Part shown: positions 45,278 through 53,639 of the stretch, piece after piece
Layout of the letters: the number at the start of each line of letters is the position of its first letter
Position numbering within the stretch: position 1 is the first letter of the stretch
Assembly (NCBI GenBank): GCA_030145245.1
Contig: JAQYWC010000004.1
Span: forward strand, 1 to 64,000
Direction: 5' to 3'
Length of the DNA stretch: 64,000 bases
Source of the DNA: Desulfobacterium sp.
GTDB taxonomy: Bacteria > Desulfobacterota > Desulfobacteria > Desulfobacterales > Desulfobacteraceae
The notes under the pieces: generated by a model
The model's database searches: none
What the model saw: the letters and a program-made list of their open reading frames with translations, nothing else
Told to the model about the DNA's origin: nothing
Position numbers and translations under genes: made by a program

Positions 45278-48186
45278 AAGCCCTTGCCGGGAAACCGCAT
45301 CAGGGCAGTGCAAACAGGAAAATCCACCATAGGGTTCACTGGCCCCTGAAAAATGCCCCCTGCACTGACAGCGACCGGCAAATACCAATGATACAACCCA
45401 AAACCATCTGCCCCTGCGACGGCGGCTGCCCCCGTTGTACGCCAGTTATTCAGCCCAAAATCATTTGTGGGCAAAGAACCGTCCCTGGGGACATTAATTT
45501 GCAAATACAAAATTTGCAAGGCCGCGGTCAGCCGCTTTCCTTTGCAACTGTCAATTATTTTCAACGACGCTTTGGTCACGATTTCAGCCAGATTAGAATT
45601 CACAATGATTTGAATGCAAATCGATCAGCTCAAAAGCTTAATGCCAGAGCATATACCCATGGACAACATATTGTTTTTGGGCAGGGCCAGTATGACCCTC
45701 AAACCCGTTCGGGTAAAAAACTGTTAGCCCATGAGCTTGTTCATACCATCCAGCAAGGGGGGGCAAACCCGGTTAATGATGAAGCAAAATCTGTTGAAAA
45801 AATTCAAGGGGCAGATGCTAAACAGATCATTCAACCGAGTCCCCTTTCCCAGGATTTAGCAACCAGGGTTGCCATGCTGGATTTTGCAGATGAGCAGGAT
45901 CGAAACAGGTTCTGGGGGAATGTATGGTCCATTGGCAGCTGTCATGATCCTGAAGCACTTTATATTATTGAGCAGGCGTTGAGAATCAATCCACCGCAGG
46001 ACGCAAGGGATGTAACCCCCATCCGTACCCAATTGGGTACGGCAGCTATTGCAGCAAGCCTTTCTGTGCCGGCCGATATTGACCAGGCCCTGGTCATTGC
46101 GGTCAGCCGGGCAACCCAGGTTCGCGGTGGAACACCAACCCGCCATGGGATTCGGGATCTTTTACAGCATGCCACCATTAATTGTCCTACCCTTCAATAC
46201 CTTCATACACAATATTCATCGGGAGAACTGGGGCGTGATTTTGGCAGCAATTACAGCCGGAGCTATTTAACCGCCCATTTGATACCAGGATTAGCAAGAA
46301 GGATGAGTGTCTGCACAAGACCTGCTGAAACCGAAACCGAGCCAGCCCGGGAAACAGCAACAGAACCTGAGTCTCCCTCACCTGCTCTGGCGACTCCTGG
46401 GCGGGAAGGAGACCCACGAACCAGCTTTTATTCACATACCATTTCGATCAGTGAGTCCCGGGGCCCGTCACCAGCACCCCGGCAAATTCGCTATATGATA
46501 GAATACAATCGTTTTCACCGAGGGGAACAAGGCGCATATGTCCTTTATATTCAGCATGTAACCGCAGATGCAGGTTCCGGGGATCAGCATTTTTCTTATC
46601 CAGGCTATTTAGGGATTGGAAGTGACTTAACTGTTGTGCCAGAAAGAGAAAATATTGTTTTAAATTATGTTCTGGATGATATCCTTGAATCAGCCCATGC
46701 TCACGGGGCAGAAGGTTTATGGTCAGTTTTTCTTGCTTCCCGGGAGACCATCCGTGGAACAAGAGCCTATGAAATCAATAATCCAAATGATCTGCGCGCT
46801 CCAATTGGAGTCCGTTTAAATCGATCCTGGGCATTGGAAACAGGGGCCGCTCCCCATGGGCAAATGCCGGGCGGGCAAAGTCCGGAAGAGTACGGTCTTG
46901 CAGAATATACGGATGAACGGCATGAAGCTTCCATGGCATGGCTGGAATCAGAATATGGCAGCTCGGTCCGTGGCCATGGAGAGGATTTTGAACTTCATGG
47001 TCTTCATCACCTTGATTACGATATTGTTCGATTAGCCAGGGGCCGTCAATATTGGATCCTAGATTTCCGAAGATCTGTCATTGACCCATCCCGTGCCCCG
47101 GCACGGGCTGAAACCAGAAGATTACTCGAATTTCATCAAGGGCGGGCAGGGGCTCCTGTCCTTGCCGGAACGGAAGCTGCCTCGCAATTACGTCCCTTGT
47201 TAGGAGTGGAAGGCGTGGGAGATCATACCGTGTTACATTTATGGGAAAATGAATTTCTGGCAAACTACGGACAGTGGCCTCGTAGACGTGGAGGGTTGGC
47301 TGCACTACTTGGAAACAGAATGGGATGTGAGCGGAGACAGGCCATGGCGAGACGATTGGTAAGCCGGATTTCAGCACAAATGGAAGCACAAACTGCAGAT
47401 GCGACCACTGTACGGCCCCCCCAGAGGGATCTGGTTCCAACAGAACCTGGGGGCAGACTGGAATTCGCCCAGGGGCTGCGATCTCGTTTGGGCCTGCAAG
47501 GACCATCGGACCGGGTTCTTACCGGATTCTGGGAACGTTTAACGGTTGCCCAGGAGGATGAGGATTATATTGAAGAACTTAATCAGCTGGGCCTGGTTCG
47601 TTCTTATATGCACAATTTGAGATTTCCGGATCAGAGACCGAGCGAACTCTCCAACCCCAGAGCCATACGTATAAATGATTTCAGTCATTATGGTACAGGT
47701 GTTGATCTTCACAATGCGCGGCAAAATATCTGGAATCATATGTTCCGGGTTCATGCTGTTGATCCCCAGTTTTTTGCTGCAGTTTTGCAGTTTTGTCATG
47801 CATTACATGCCATGGGTGTTCGAAGATTGTTCACGGCAGGTCATTATCGAAGTCCGTTAAGTCCCAACGATTCCCATTCAAGGGGAAGAGCGATTGATAT
47901 TACAGGTTTTGGATTTGGAGCTGCCCATAATTTGAGATTGTCAAATGATGACGACCAAACAGCCTGGAATGATACTGTCAGTCTCTTGCCAGATGGCAGG
48001 ACATATCGGGAAGCGATGCTTGAAATTTCTCAATTAATGAGTCGGTATTTTTCATGGATAGGTGGCCCTGGCAGAGACCAAAGACATAATGATCATTTTC
48101 ATTGTGAAATCAGCCGTGGGCGGGGAGAACGTTTTCAATATCTTCCAGCTACCCCATTGGATCCCCATCCTGAAACAAGAAGATAA
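45274..48186 (+). CDS. eCIS cargo candidate: DUF4157-type protein with C-terminal M15/extensin-like zinc peptidase motifs
   Basis: A 970-residue protein. A Cys4 motif (C46, C48, C52, C55 in ICPCDGGCPRCTPVIQPK) precedes the eCIS-linked DUF4157 domain: FATVNYFQRRFGHDFSQIRI HND, NARAYTHGQHIVFGQGQYDP and HELVHTIQQ (H153). DUF4157 is a known eCIS-cargo marker. The middle 600 residues are unassigned. The C-terminus carries SHSRGRAIDITGFGFG (about 867-882) and HNDHFHCEI (about 935), the SxHxxGxAxD and HxH zinc-ligand pattern of D,D-carboxypeptidase/extensin-like and M15 peptidases, so a peptidoglycan-cleaving payload is inferred. The start overlaps the preceding gene by four bases. Confidence 0.82.
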   Translation: MKALAGKPHQGSANRKIHHRVHWPLKNAPCTDSDRQIPMIQPKTICPCDGGCPRCTPVIQPKIICGQRTVPGDINLQIQNLQGRGQPLSFATVNYFQRRFGHDFSQIRIHNDLNANRSAQKLNARAYTHGQHIVFGQGQYDPQTRSGKKLLAHELVHTIQQGGANPVNDEAKSVEKIQGADAKQIIQPSPLSQDLATRVAMLDFADEQDRNRFWGNVWSIGSCHDPEALYIIEQALRINPPQDARDVTPIRTQLGTAAIAASLSVPADIDQALVIAVSRATQVRGGTPTRHGIRDLLQHATINCPTLQYLHTQYSSGELGRDFGSNYSRSYLTAHLIPGLARRMSVCTRPAETETEPARETATEPESPSPALATPGREGDPRTSFYSHTISISESRGPSPAPRQIRYMIEYNRFHRGEQGAYVLYIQHVTADAGSGDQHFSYPGYLGIGSDLTVVPERENIVLNYVLDDILESAHAHGAEGLWSVFLASRETIRGTRAYEINNPNDLRAPIGVRLNRSWALETGAAPHGQMPGGQSPEEYGLAEYTDERHEASMAWLESEYGSSVRGHGEDFELHGLHHLDYDIVRLARGRQYWILDFRRSVIDPSRAPARAETRRLLEFHQGRAGAPVLAGTEAASQLRPLLGVEGVGDHTVLHLWENEFLANYGQWPRRRGGLAALLGNRMGCERRQAMARRLVSRISAQMEAQTADATTVRPPQRDLVPTEPGGRLEFAQGLRSRLGLQGPSDRVLTGFWERLTVAQEDEDYIEELNQLGLVRSYMHNLRFPDQRPSELSNPRAIRINDFSHYGTGVDLHNARQNIWNHMFRVHAVDPQFFAAVLQFCHALHAMGVRRLFTAGHYRSPLSPNDSHSRGRAIDITGFGFGAAHNLRLSNDDDQTAWNDTVSLLPDGRTYREAMLEISQLMSRYFSWIGGPGRDQRHNDHFHCEISRGRGERFQYLPATPLDPHPETRR

Positions 48187-48218
48187 TCAGACGTACAGGA
48201 GAGGTGGAAACTGAAATC

Positions 48219-48350
48219 ATGATCGCTTTAGCGAAGAAGCATAACGCCAACCAGCCATTGACAACAAATCGTCAATTTGAACTTATCCTGTGGTATCATG
48301 GGAAGTGTGGCCCAGGCTTTCGGCAGAAGCGGATGGAGAACAGGCCGTGA
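48219..48350 (+). pseudogene. Decayed fourth cargo paralogue (N-terminal leader only)
   Basis: ATG 48219 with GGAGAGGTGG upstream opens MIALAKKHNANQPLTTNRQF and stops after 43 codons. The leader MIALAKK and the following basic Asn/Gln-rich stretch are the same as in the two genes downstream (48473 and 49275), but the Cys4 motif and all domains are absent. The sequence from about 48270 to 48460 has no coding signal I can recognise. I infer that a paralogue was lost, leaving its 5' end. Confidence 0.6.
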
Positions 48351-48472
48351 TGACTGGCATAATGCCTTGGCAAATAACCCTTTTTTAGGAACACCGTGAT
48401 AACGCCTTTGTTTCTGCAATGGGTCATCACTGAATTGAAAGTGGCGAAAACGGAACGGCGGTGAATGAAAAC

Positions 48473-49270
48473 ATGATTGCTTTAGCAAAAAAGCCGAAGG
48501 ATAACCATGGATTAAAGAGAAGGCGTACCGGAACCAGACATCCCCCGGTTCCAGTCCCATCCACGGAAGCCCCGTTTCTTCAACGCAAACCATTCTGTCC
48601 CTGCCATGGCGGCTGTCCCCGGTGTGGGCCTGTTCTACAGGCAAAACCCATGGTTGGCCGGCCCGGCGACAGGTATGAACAACAAGCGGACAGGGTGGCG
48701 GATCAGGTGATGGGCATGCCCGGGCCCCGTGTGCAACTCACGCCGGAGGTCACTAGCCCCGAAGCAGTAGTTGAAGGTGAGGGCCGGCGTTTTCGGCGGG
48801 AGAGACAGCGGGATCTGTCCCGGATCATTTCCGGGATGCGGTTTCGAAAAATCCGAAGGGACTGTCCCAGAAGCACCCGGGTCCGGCTGCTCAGGGTGCT
48901 TGCCCGGATGCGGACCCGGGTTAATGCCAACCCCCACTGCGTGAGGTTTTTCCGAAGGCAGTTTGGCATCACGCCGGACCGGCTGTTTCACCCCCACTCC
49001 GTCCCAACCATAACGGTTGATCCTGATATGGTTCGCAGCGGCGTATGCCGGTGCCCGGAACCGTCCATCCGCATACAACAGGCTCTTTGCCGGTCAAGAT
49101 GGCTTGAAAGGGTCATCATGCATGAATTAACACATTATGCCGGTTGCCTTACCCGGTCCCGCAGGCCATGTTCCGAGGCGTTGGCAGAGAGGGGCGCGGA
49201 CCGCTGTATCGGCACACACAGTGAAGTCCTTGAAGCGGAAAGGAAGCGCCGGGAGAGGGGAGGGGAATGA
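48473..49270 (+). CDS. eCIS cargo candidate: short protein with HExxH metallopeptidase motif
   Basis: A 265-residue protein. ATG 48473 (MIALAKKPKD) is chosen over GTG 48461 because the leader is shared with its neighbours. The Cys4 motif (C42, C44, C48, C51 in FCPCHGGCPRCGPVLQAKPM) is followed by GRPGDRYEQQADRVADQVMG, the linker usually found before DUF4157 domains. A basic helical region follows, then MHELTHYAGC (H217, E218, H221), with E235 or E239 as candidate third ligand. A canonical DUF4157 core was not seen between the linker and the HExxH; the domain is either compact or replaced by this peptidase. Substrate unknown. Confidence 0.75.
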   Translation: MIALAKKPKDNHGLKRRRTGTRHPPVPVPSTEAPFLQRKPFCPCHGGCPRCGPVLQAKPMVGRPGDRYEQQADRVADQVMGMPGPRVQLTPEVTSPEAVVEGEGRRFRRERQRDLSRIISGMRFRKIRRDCPRSTRVRLLRVLARMRTRVNANPHCVRFFRRQFGITPDRLFHPHSVPTITVDPDMVRSGVCRCPEPSIRIQQALCRSRWLERVIMHELTHYAGCLTRSRRPCSEALAERGADRCIGTHSEVLEAERKRRERGGE

Positions 49271-49274
49271 AGCC

Positions 49275-51137
49275 ATGATCGCTTTAGCAAAAAAACAGAA
49301 CACAAACCAGGAAGTGACAAAAAAGCGTACTGGAACCAGACAAAGGCCGGTCCCGGGTACAAGAAGCGTTTCAGCCACAGCCATATCCTCAGTTCCCGGG
49401 CTTCTTCAATGCAAACCCATCTGTCCATGCCATGGCGGCTGTCCCCGGTGTGGGCCGGTTGTGCAGGCCAAACCCATGGTCGGCCGGCCCGACGATAAGT
49501 ACGAACAACAAGCGGACAGGGTGGCGGATCAGGTGATGCGAATGCCCGGGTCCGGGGTGCAGCAAAAAACAGCCTGTCCCTGCGGGGATGAAGAGATTAA
49601 AGGGGAGTTGATTCAAACAAAACAGGAGCAGGGGCAAAGCCTCCAAAGCCGGGCGATTTCAAATGCGCAAACCCATCCCCAATATTGCCAGGGCAAACCG
49701 CTTTCCCAATCGTCCCGGAGGTTTTTCGAACCGCGGTTTGGGCAGGATTTCAGTGATGTCCGGGTGCATACATGTGATTCAGCTGTGGAGATCAGCCGGG
49801 GATTAAATGCCCAGGCACTGACATATAAAAAAAATATCTACTTTAACCGGAATAGATACGATCCTGAGACCTCGCCAGGTAAACGCTTACTTGCCCATGA
49901 ACTCACCCATGTGATTCAGCAACAGGGTAAAACTTCCCCAAACACACCCTGTGTCAAAGACAGCATTCAACGGGCCTGCGGTCCGGCTCAGATCGGCCAG
50001 CCAACCGGATGTACCTTTGACGACAGGGAAGTGGTTCGTCCCCGGTATCTGTTTGTCGTTAACTGCGACCGGTTCAAGCGGGGAAACGAGGATGACCTGA
50101 GGATCGATGCCCGCCGGATTCGTCAGGGCGATGTGGTGGAACTCCACGGCATTGCCAGCATTGAAGGTGATCCTGATTTTAACTTAAATCTCTCCTGTGC
50201 CCGGGCCTTAAAGGCAAAAACGGTTGTGGAGGACGTCCTCAGGCGGCGGGGGATAACTGCGACCATTCGTGTTTTCAACCACGGGGCCACCCCGGGCAAC
50301 CGGGAGGCCCAGCGGAGTGTGGTCATGAACATTCAGACCCCCGCCCCCCCGGAACCCACCCGGCGCTGTGGACCCGATGCCACGGACTGGTTCATCCGGC
50401 AGGTGGCGGCCGCGAAACGGGATCCTGCGGTGCTGGCCGTGCGGGCGGACCTGGCAGGGGCCAGCCGTGTTGCGGCAGGGGGGGGATTCTCGGCAGAGCG
50501 GATTGCCGAAGGGGCTGTGGTAAAACGGGTTCTTGCGGCAGAAAGTGCGCTGACCGCCGCCGGTAACCCACCCACCCGCACCCCTGGATTCCGTCGGCAG
50601 CTGACAGCCTCCGTTCCCGGTCAGCGGGCGTTTGGCCGGGCGTTGGTGGCTGCAACCGTTCCCATTGCCGGAGCCAGGGAAGCGCTGGTGCTGGCTGCCA
50701 TTCGCAGGGCCGCCCTTGGCTGGCAGAACCTGGTCGGCACAGGGCGCCGTTTTGATTTCAAAAACGATTCCAGGACCATGCTAAACCCTTCCTCGCAAAA
50801 CTGCCCGGATGACTGCGCCAGCACGATTACACTGTGTCCCGGCACCGCATCGGACTGTTTCCGCACGGACGTGCCCGGCAACCTGTTCTTCGCCCATGTG
50901 GGCCGGTTTGTCGGCTGGACCGAACTTTCGCTTCAGCTTGGCTCCCAATTTGCCCAGCTCACATCCACCGGGGCTTTTGACACCCCCGACGACACCGCCA
51001 TGATCCGTCTCGGCTTCAGGCTCCCGGACCCGCTCACGCGATCCGCATTATGTGCCGCCATCAACGCCAACCGATCCATATTTGTGCTGAGGCCCTGCGA
51101 TAACTGCTCCGAAACAACCCGTGCGCAAGTTGTCTGA
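49275..51137 (+). CDS. eCIS cargo candidate: DUF4157 - OmpA-like - type-44-like toxin protein
   Basis: A 620-residue protein. The start at ATG 49275 is set by the shared MIALAKK leader and GGGGAGGGG site; the frame also extends upstream. Order: Cys4 motif (C50, C52, C56, C59), GRPDDKYEQQADRVADQVMR linker, DUF4157 about 130-215 with FEPRFGQDFSDVRVHTC, GLNAQALTYKKNIYFNRNRY and HELTHVIQQQ (H208); an OmpA-like domain about 250-345 (DVVELHGIASIEGDPDFNLN with SCARALKAKTVVEDVLRRRG); and a C-terminal domain about 480-600 whose GNLFFAHVGRFVGWTEL, LGSQFAQLTSTGAFDTPDDT and IRLGFRLPD resemble polymorphic toxin type 44. The mechanism of that domain is not settled. No immunity gene is adjacent. Confidence 0.78.
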   Translation: MIALAKKQNTNQEVTKKRTGTRQRPVPGTRSVSATAISSVPGLLQCKPICPCHGGCPRCGPVVQAKPMVGRPDDKYEQQADRVADQVMRMPGSGVQQKTACPCGDEEIKGELIQTKQEQGQSLQSRAISNAQTHPQYCQGKPLSQSSRRFFEPRFGQDFSDVRVHTCDSAVEISRGLNAQALTYKKNIYFNRNRYDPETSPGKRLLAHELTHVIQQQGKTSPNTPCVKDSIQRACGPAQIGQPTGCTFDDREVVRPRYLFVVNCDRFKRGNEDDLRIDARRIRQGDVVELHGIASIEGDPDFNLNLSCARALKAKTVVEDVLRRRGITATIRVFNHGATPGNREAQRSVVMNIQTPAPPEPTRRCGPDATDWFIRQVAAAKRDPAVLAVRADLAGASRVAAGGGFSAERIAEGAVVKRVLAAESALTAAGNPPTRTPGFRRQLTASVPGQRAFGRALVAATVPIAGAREALVLAAIRRAALGWQNLVGTGRRFDFKNDSRTMLNPSSQNCPDDCASTITLCPGTASDCFRTDVPGNLFFAHVGRFVGWTELSLQLGSQFAQLTSTGAFDTPDDTAMIRLGFRLPDPLTRSALCAAINANRSIFVLRPCDNCSETTRAQVV

Positions 51138-51203
51138 CCCAACGACCCCATGAGGATCAGCCGGTGCAGGGAAAAATTAAATTCTGAATGCGGGAGAATT
51201 TCT

Positions 51204-51710
51204 ATGAAACAGAAGACTACGGAGAATGTTTTTCAAGCATTTATCGGTGAAGCAAAGGCATATTTCAGGCTGCTTGCATACGCAGAACAGGCGGCAACGG
51301 AAGGCGAGGCGCAACTATCACTCCTGTTCCGCGCCATTGCCGAAGCCGAACGGGTCCATGCCACCCGTCAGCTGAACCTCGTCAAGGAGATCGTAGTCAA
51401 GGATACGGACACAAACCTGGAGAACTCATTCCAGCGGGAAAAAACCATCAGTGAGAATGCATACCCCGAATTCTTAAAGGACGCAGAGGAGGAGGGGGAA
51501 ACCGCGGCGGCCCTGGTTTTCAGCCAGGCCAGGGATGTGGAGGGCTTCCACGCAAAACTATACGAGCGTGCCATATTCAATGCCATCAAGATGAGGGTCA
51601 AAGCCTACTACGTGTGCCAGGTCTGCGGATACGTTGCCGATAAAAAGATCCGTAAGGAGTGTCCTGTCTGCGGCGCGCCAAAGGAAAAATTCAAGATCAT
51701 TGATGTCTGA
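51204..51710 (+). CDS. Rubrerythrin
   Basis: A 168-residue protein. ATG 51204 (GGGAGA site) is preferred over 51150. The ferritin-like diiron part has the two EAxAxF/E-rich motifs (QAFIGEAKAYFRLLAYAEQA, IAEAERVHATRQLNLVKEIV and EEEGETAAALVFSQARDVEG FHAKLYE), and the C-terminus has a rubredoxin-like iron site (YVCQVCGYVADKKIRKECPVCGAPKEKF, given here only as two CxxC pairs). Rubrerythrins reduce hydrogen peroxide in anaerobes. It follows the eCIS run on the same strand but is probably an independent housekeeping gene. Confidence 0.95.
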   Translation: MKQKTTENVFQAFIGEAKAYFRLLAYAEQAATEGEAQLSLLFRAIAEAERVHATRQLNLVKEIVVKDTDTNLENSFQREKTISENAYPEFLKDAEEEGETAAALVFSQARDVEGFHAKLYERAIFNAIKMRVKAYYVCQVCGYVADKKIRKECPVCGAPKEKFKIIDV

Positions 51711-51808
51711 ACTTGAGTACCGCCCATGATCCCCCATTTCAACATGATTCTCCGGTTAAATAAATGCTATCTGATAAAAGGAAAAAAGACTTAATCAAAA
51801 CAGTATGA

Positions 51809-51982
51809 CTAGGGTATGGTGGCCCGTGTAGAACTTTCTTTTGCCGATTTATAGGTCAGCCTCAGGTTGCAAAACAGGGTGGCCTGTTCAGAAGTGAAAA
51901 GTTTTCTGAGCAGTTTAATCTCGGTGCCGCTTTGGGTTGAAGGAAATCCGTTTGCCAATGCTTCGTAGATCTCTTTGTCCAT
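51809..51982 (-). pseudogene. N-terminal remnant of a ferredoxin-type protein (58 codons)
   Basis: ATG 51982 with TGAGGAAAAAATC upstream opens a 57-residue frame: MDKEIYEALANGFPSTQSGT and IKLLRKLFTSEQATLFCNLR. This matches the beginning of the 4Fe-4S proteins of Desulfobacterota that start with ...GGFPPTESGVELRILRRLFT... The frame stops at 51809 before any Cys cluster, so only the N-terminal domain survives. It is too short for a functional electron carrier. Confidence 0.55.
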
Positions 51983-52194
51983 GATTTTTTCCTCAATGAA
52001 ATTGTGGGTCTCACAGAGTGTATTTGATTTGCGTTAAAAAAATATAACATAAAGAGAAGATGTTTCGAGTAAAGAAAAGTATCCATAAAAATATAAAAAA
52101 TCGCAAGCAGAAAATTCGAAAAAGAAGGAAAAAGCAAAACCGGGAAGAACAACAGTCAGAAATGTTGCAAGCTTCCAATAATTACTATGCTGGG

Positions 52195-52473
52195 ATGCTT
52201 ATGATGAGATTCGTTGTTTTTATATTGATCGTTTTGATTCCGTCCTGGGTTACCTGCATGGAGAAGGCTGATTTTGTTCTGGTGATCAAGTCGGAATCGA
52301 CGCTTTATCTCCAAAGGATAGTTGAGTCCCTCCATCCAGTGGGTGGACCGGACATCTCGACAACCGGAGGGATTGGGTGTATGGTATCCTGCATTAACCT
52401 GATGAAGATAACAACCATGAAGGTGGGATGCGGATGCCATGAAAGAACAAAATGCAGTTTCTCCAGAGTATGA
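52195..52473 (+). pseudogene. Fragment of an L,D-transpeptidase-type exported protein
   Basis: The frame from ATG 52195 begins MLMMRFVVFILIVLIPSWVT CMEKADFVLVIKSESTLYLQ, that is, a signal peptide followed by the KADxVLVxKSxxxLYL start of ErfK/YbiS L,D-transpeptidases. After about residue 45 the resemblance ends and no catalytic HGT/SxGC motif follows; the frame runs out 35 bases into the next gene. I infer a truncated copy. Confidence 0.5.
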
Positions 52474-53626
52474 TGTTATTGTTGCCGGGGCAGGGCCTGC
52501 CGGTGCCCTTACTGCCTATTATCTGGCCGCAAACCGGATGAAAGTCCTAATCCTTGAAAAGGAGCGTCTGCCCAGATACAAAGCCTGCGGCGGCGGCATC
52601 ACCCCCAGGGCCCTTGAAGCCTTACCTTTTGATATCTCTCCTGTGGTGACCCAGGAGGTTTCCAAGACCCGGATGCTGTACAACAATCGTCCCATTTTCA
52701 GCCACAGCAGCAGATCATCCCTCTTCACCATGGTGATGCGGGACCGTTTCGACCATTTTCTTGTGGAACAGGCGCTGGCCTCAGGTGCCACTCTCCAGGA
52801 GGGCACCCGGTTTGAATCCGTGTGCGGCCCTGCCGGAAACCTTCGGGTGACCACCTCCAAAGGGGTGTTGACAACAAAGCTTCTGGTGGGGGCGGACGGG
52901 GTGAACGGCCGGGTTGCAAAGGCTTTGGGACTGACCGTCTCCACCCGGTATATGACGGCGCTGGAAGGGGAGTTGTACCCGGGAACCTCCCTGGACCTTG
53001 AACGGTTCCAGGGGACCCTTCATTACGATTTCGGGGTGATCCCCAGGGGCTATGGCTGGGTCTTTCCCAAGGGAGATCATCTGAGCGTTGGGGTGGGCAC
53101 CTTTTCCAAAAAAGCCACGGGCATCAACCGCGCTTTTGAAAGCTATCTTTCCCTGAAGGGGCTGTCCCATGCCCGGAAAATAGATCCCGTGAAAGGGCAT
53201 CTTATCCCGGCCCTTTCCAGGAATGCAGGTCCTGTATCCTGTGACCGGGGGCTGGTTGTGGGGGATGCCGCCGGATACGGGGATCCCCTTACGGGAGAGG
53301 GCCTTTATTATGCCTTTTCCGGCGCAAAAATGGCGGCCGATACCCTGGCCGGGGTCTTGGATACCGGCCGGTTTAACCGCATGGCCGCCTTTGATGCCAG
53401 GCTTAAAAAGGCCTTTCACCGGGAGCTGACCGCAGCCCATGTCATGGCCGGGATGCTTTATTCCGTCCCCGGCCTTTCAAGGCGGCTCCTTGCCGCCCAG
53501 GGACGGGAGCTTGGCAGACGCCAGCTTGAGGTGGTTTCAGGCAGGCTCTCCTATACCACTCTGTTTGCACGGCTTCTTCTTAAAATGATGAATCCGGCCC
53601 AGGTTCTGTCGGTGCTGTTTCGATGA
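52439..53626 (+). CDS. Geranylgeranyl reductase family flavoprotein
   Basis: A 395-residue FAD-dependent oxidoreductase. The N-terminal DVIVAGAGPAGALTAYYLAA is the Rossmann GxGxxG motif, followed by LPRYKACGGGITPRALEALP (the family CGGGI motif), VGADGVNGRVAKALGL and DRGLVVGDAAGYGDPLTGEG, the GD/ATG FAD motifs. Members reduce isoprenoid double bonds, for example in menaquinone or archaeal-type lipids; in anaerobic bacteria menaquinone side-chain reduction is a likely role, which is inference. Length is normal. A T-run follows the stop and the next gene has its own leader. Confidence 0.9.
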   Translation: MKEQNAVSPEYDVIVAGAGPAGALTAYYLAANRMKVLILEKERLPRYKACGGGITPRALEALPFDISPVVTQEVSKTRMLYNNRPIFSHSSRSSLFTMVMRDRFDHFLVEQALASGATLQEGTRFESVCGPAGNLRVTTSKGVLTTKLLVGADGVNGRVAKALGLTVSTRYMTALEGELYPGTSLDLERFQGTLHYDFGVIPRGYGWVFPKGDHLSVGVGTFSKKATGINRAFESYLSLKGLSHARKIDPVKGHLIPALSRNAGPVSCDRGLVVGDAAGYGDPLTGEGLYYAFSGAKMAADTLAGVLDTGRFNRMAAFDARLKKAFHRELTAAHVMAGMLYSVPGLSRRLLAAQGRELGRRQLEVVSGRLSYTTLFARLLLKMMNPAQVLSVLFR

Positions 53627-53639
53627 CTTTTTTTCACAC

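Noticed and set aside
21013-51137. Prophage or type VI secretion interpretation
   Set aside because: No head, packaging, integrase or lysis genes, and no TssJ/L/M membrane complex or ClpV; the AAA+ ATPase and DUF4255 are of eCIS type.
51862-52152. A 96-codon minus-strand frame
   Set aside because: It runs through the AT-rich stretch in another frame than the ferredoxin remnant (51809-51982), which is the one with protein similarity.
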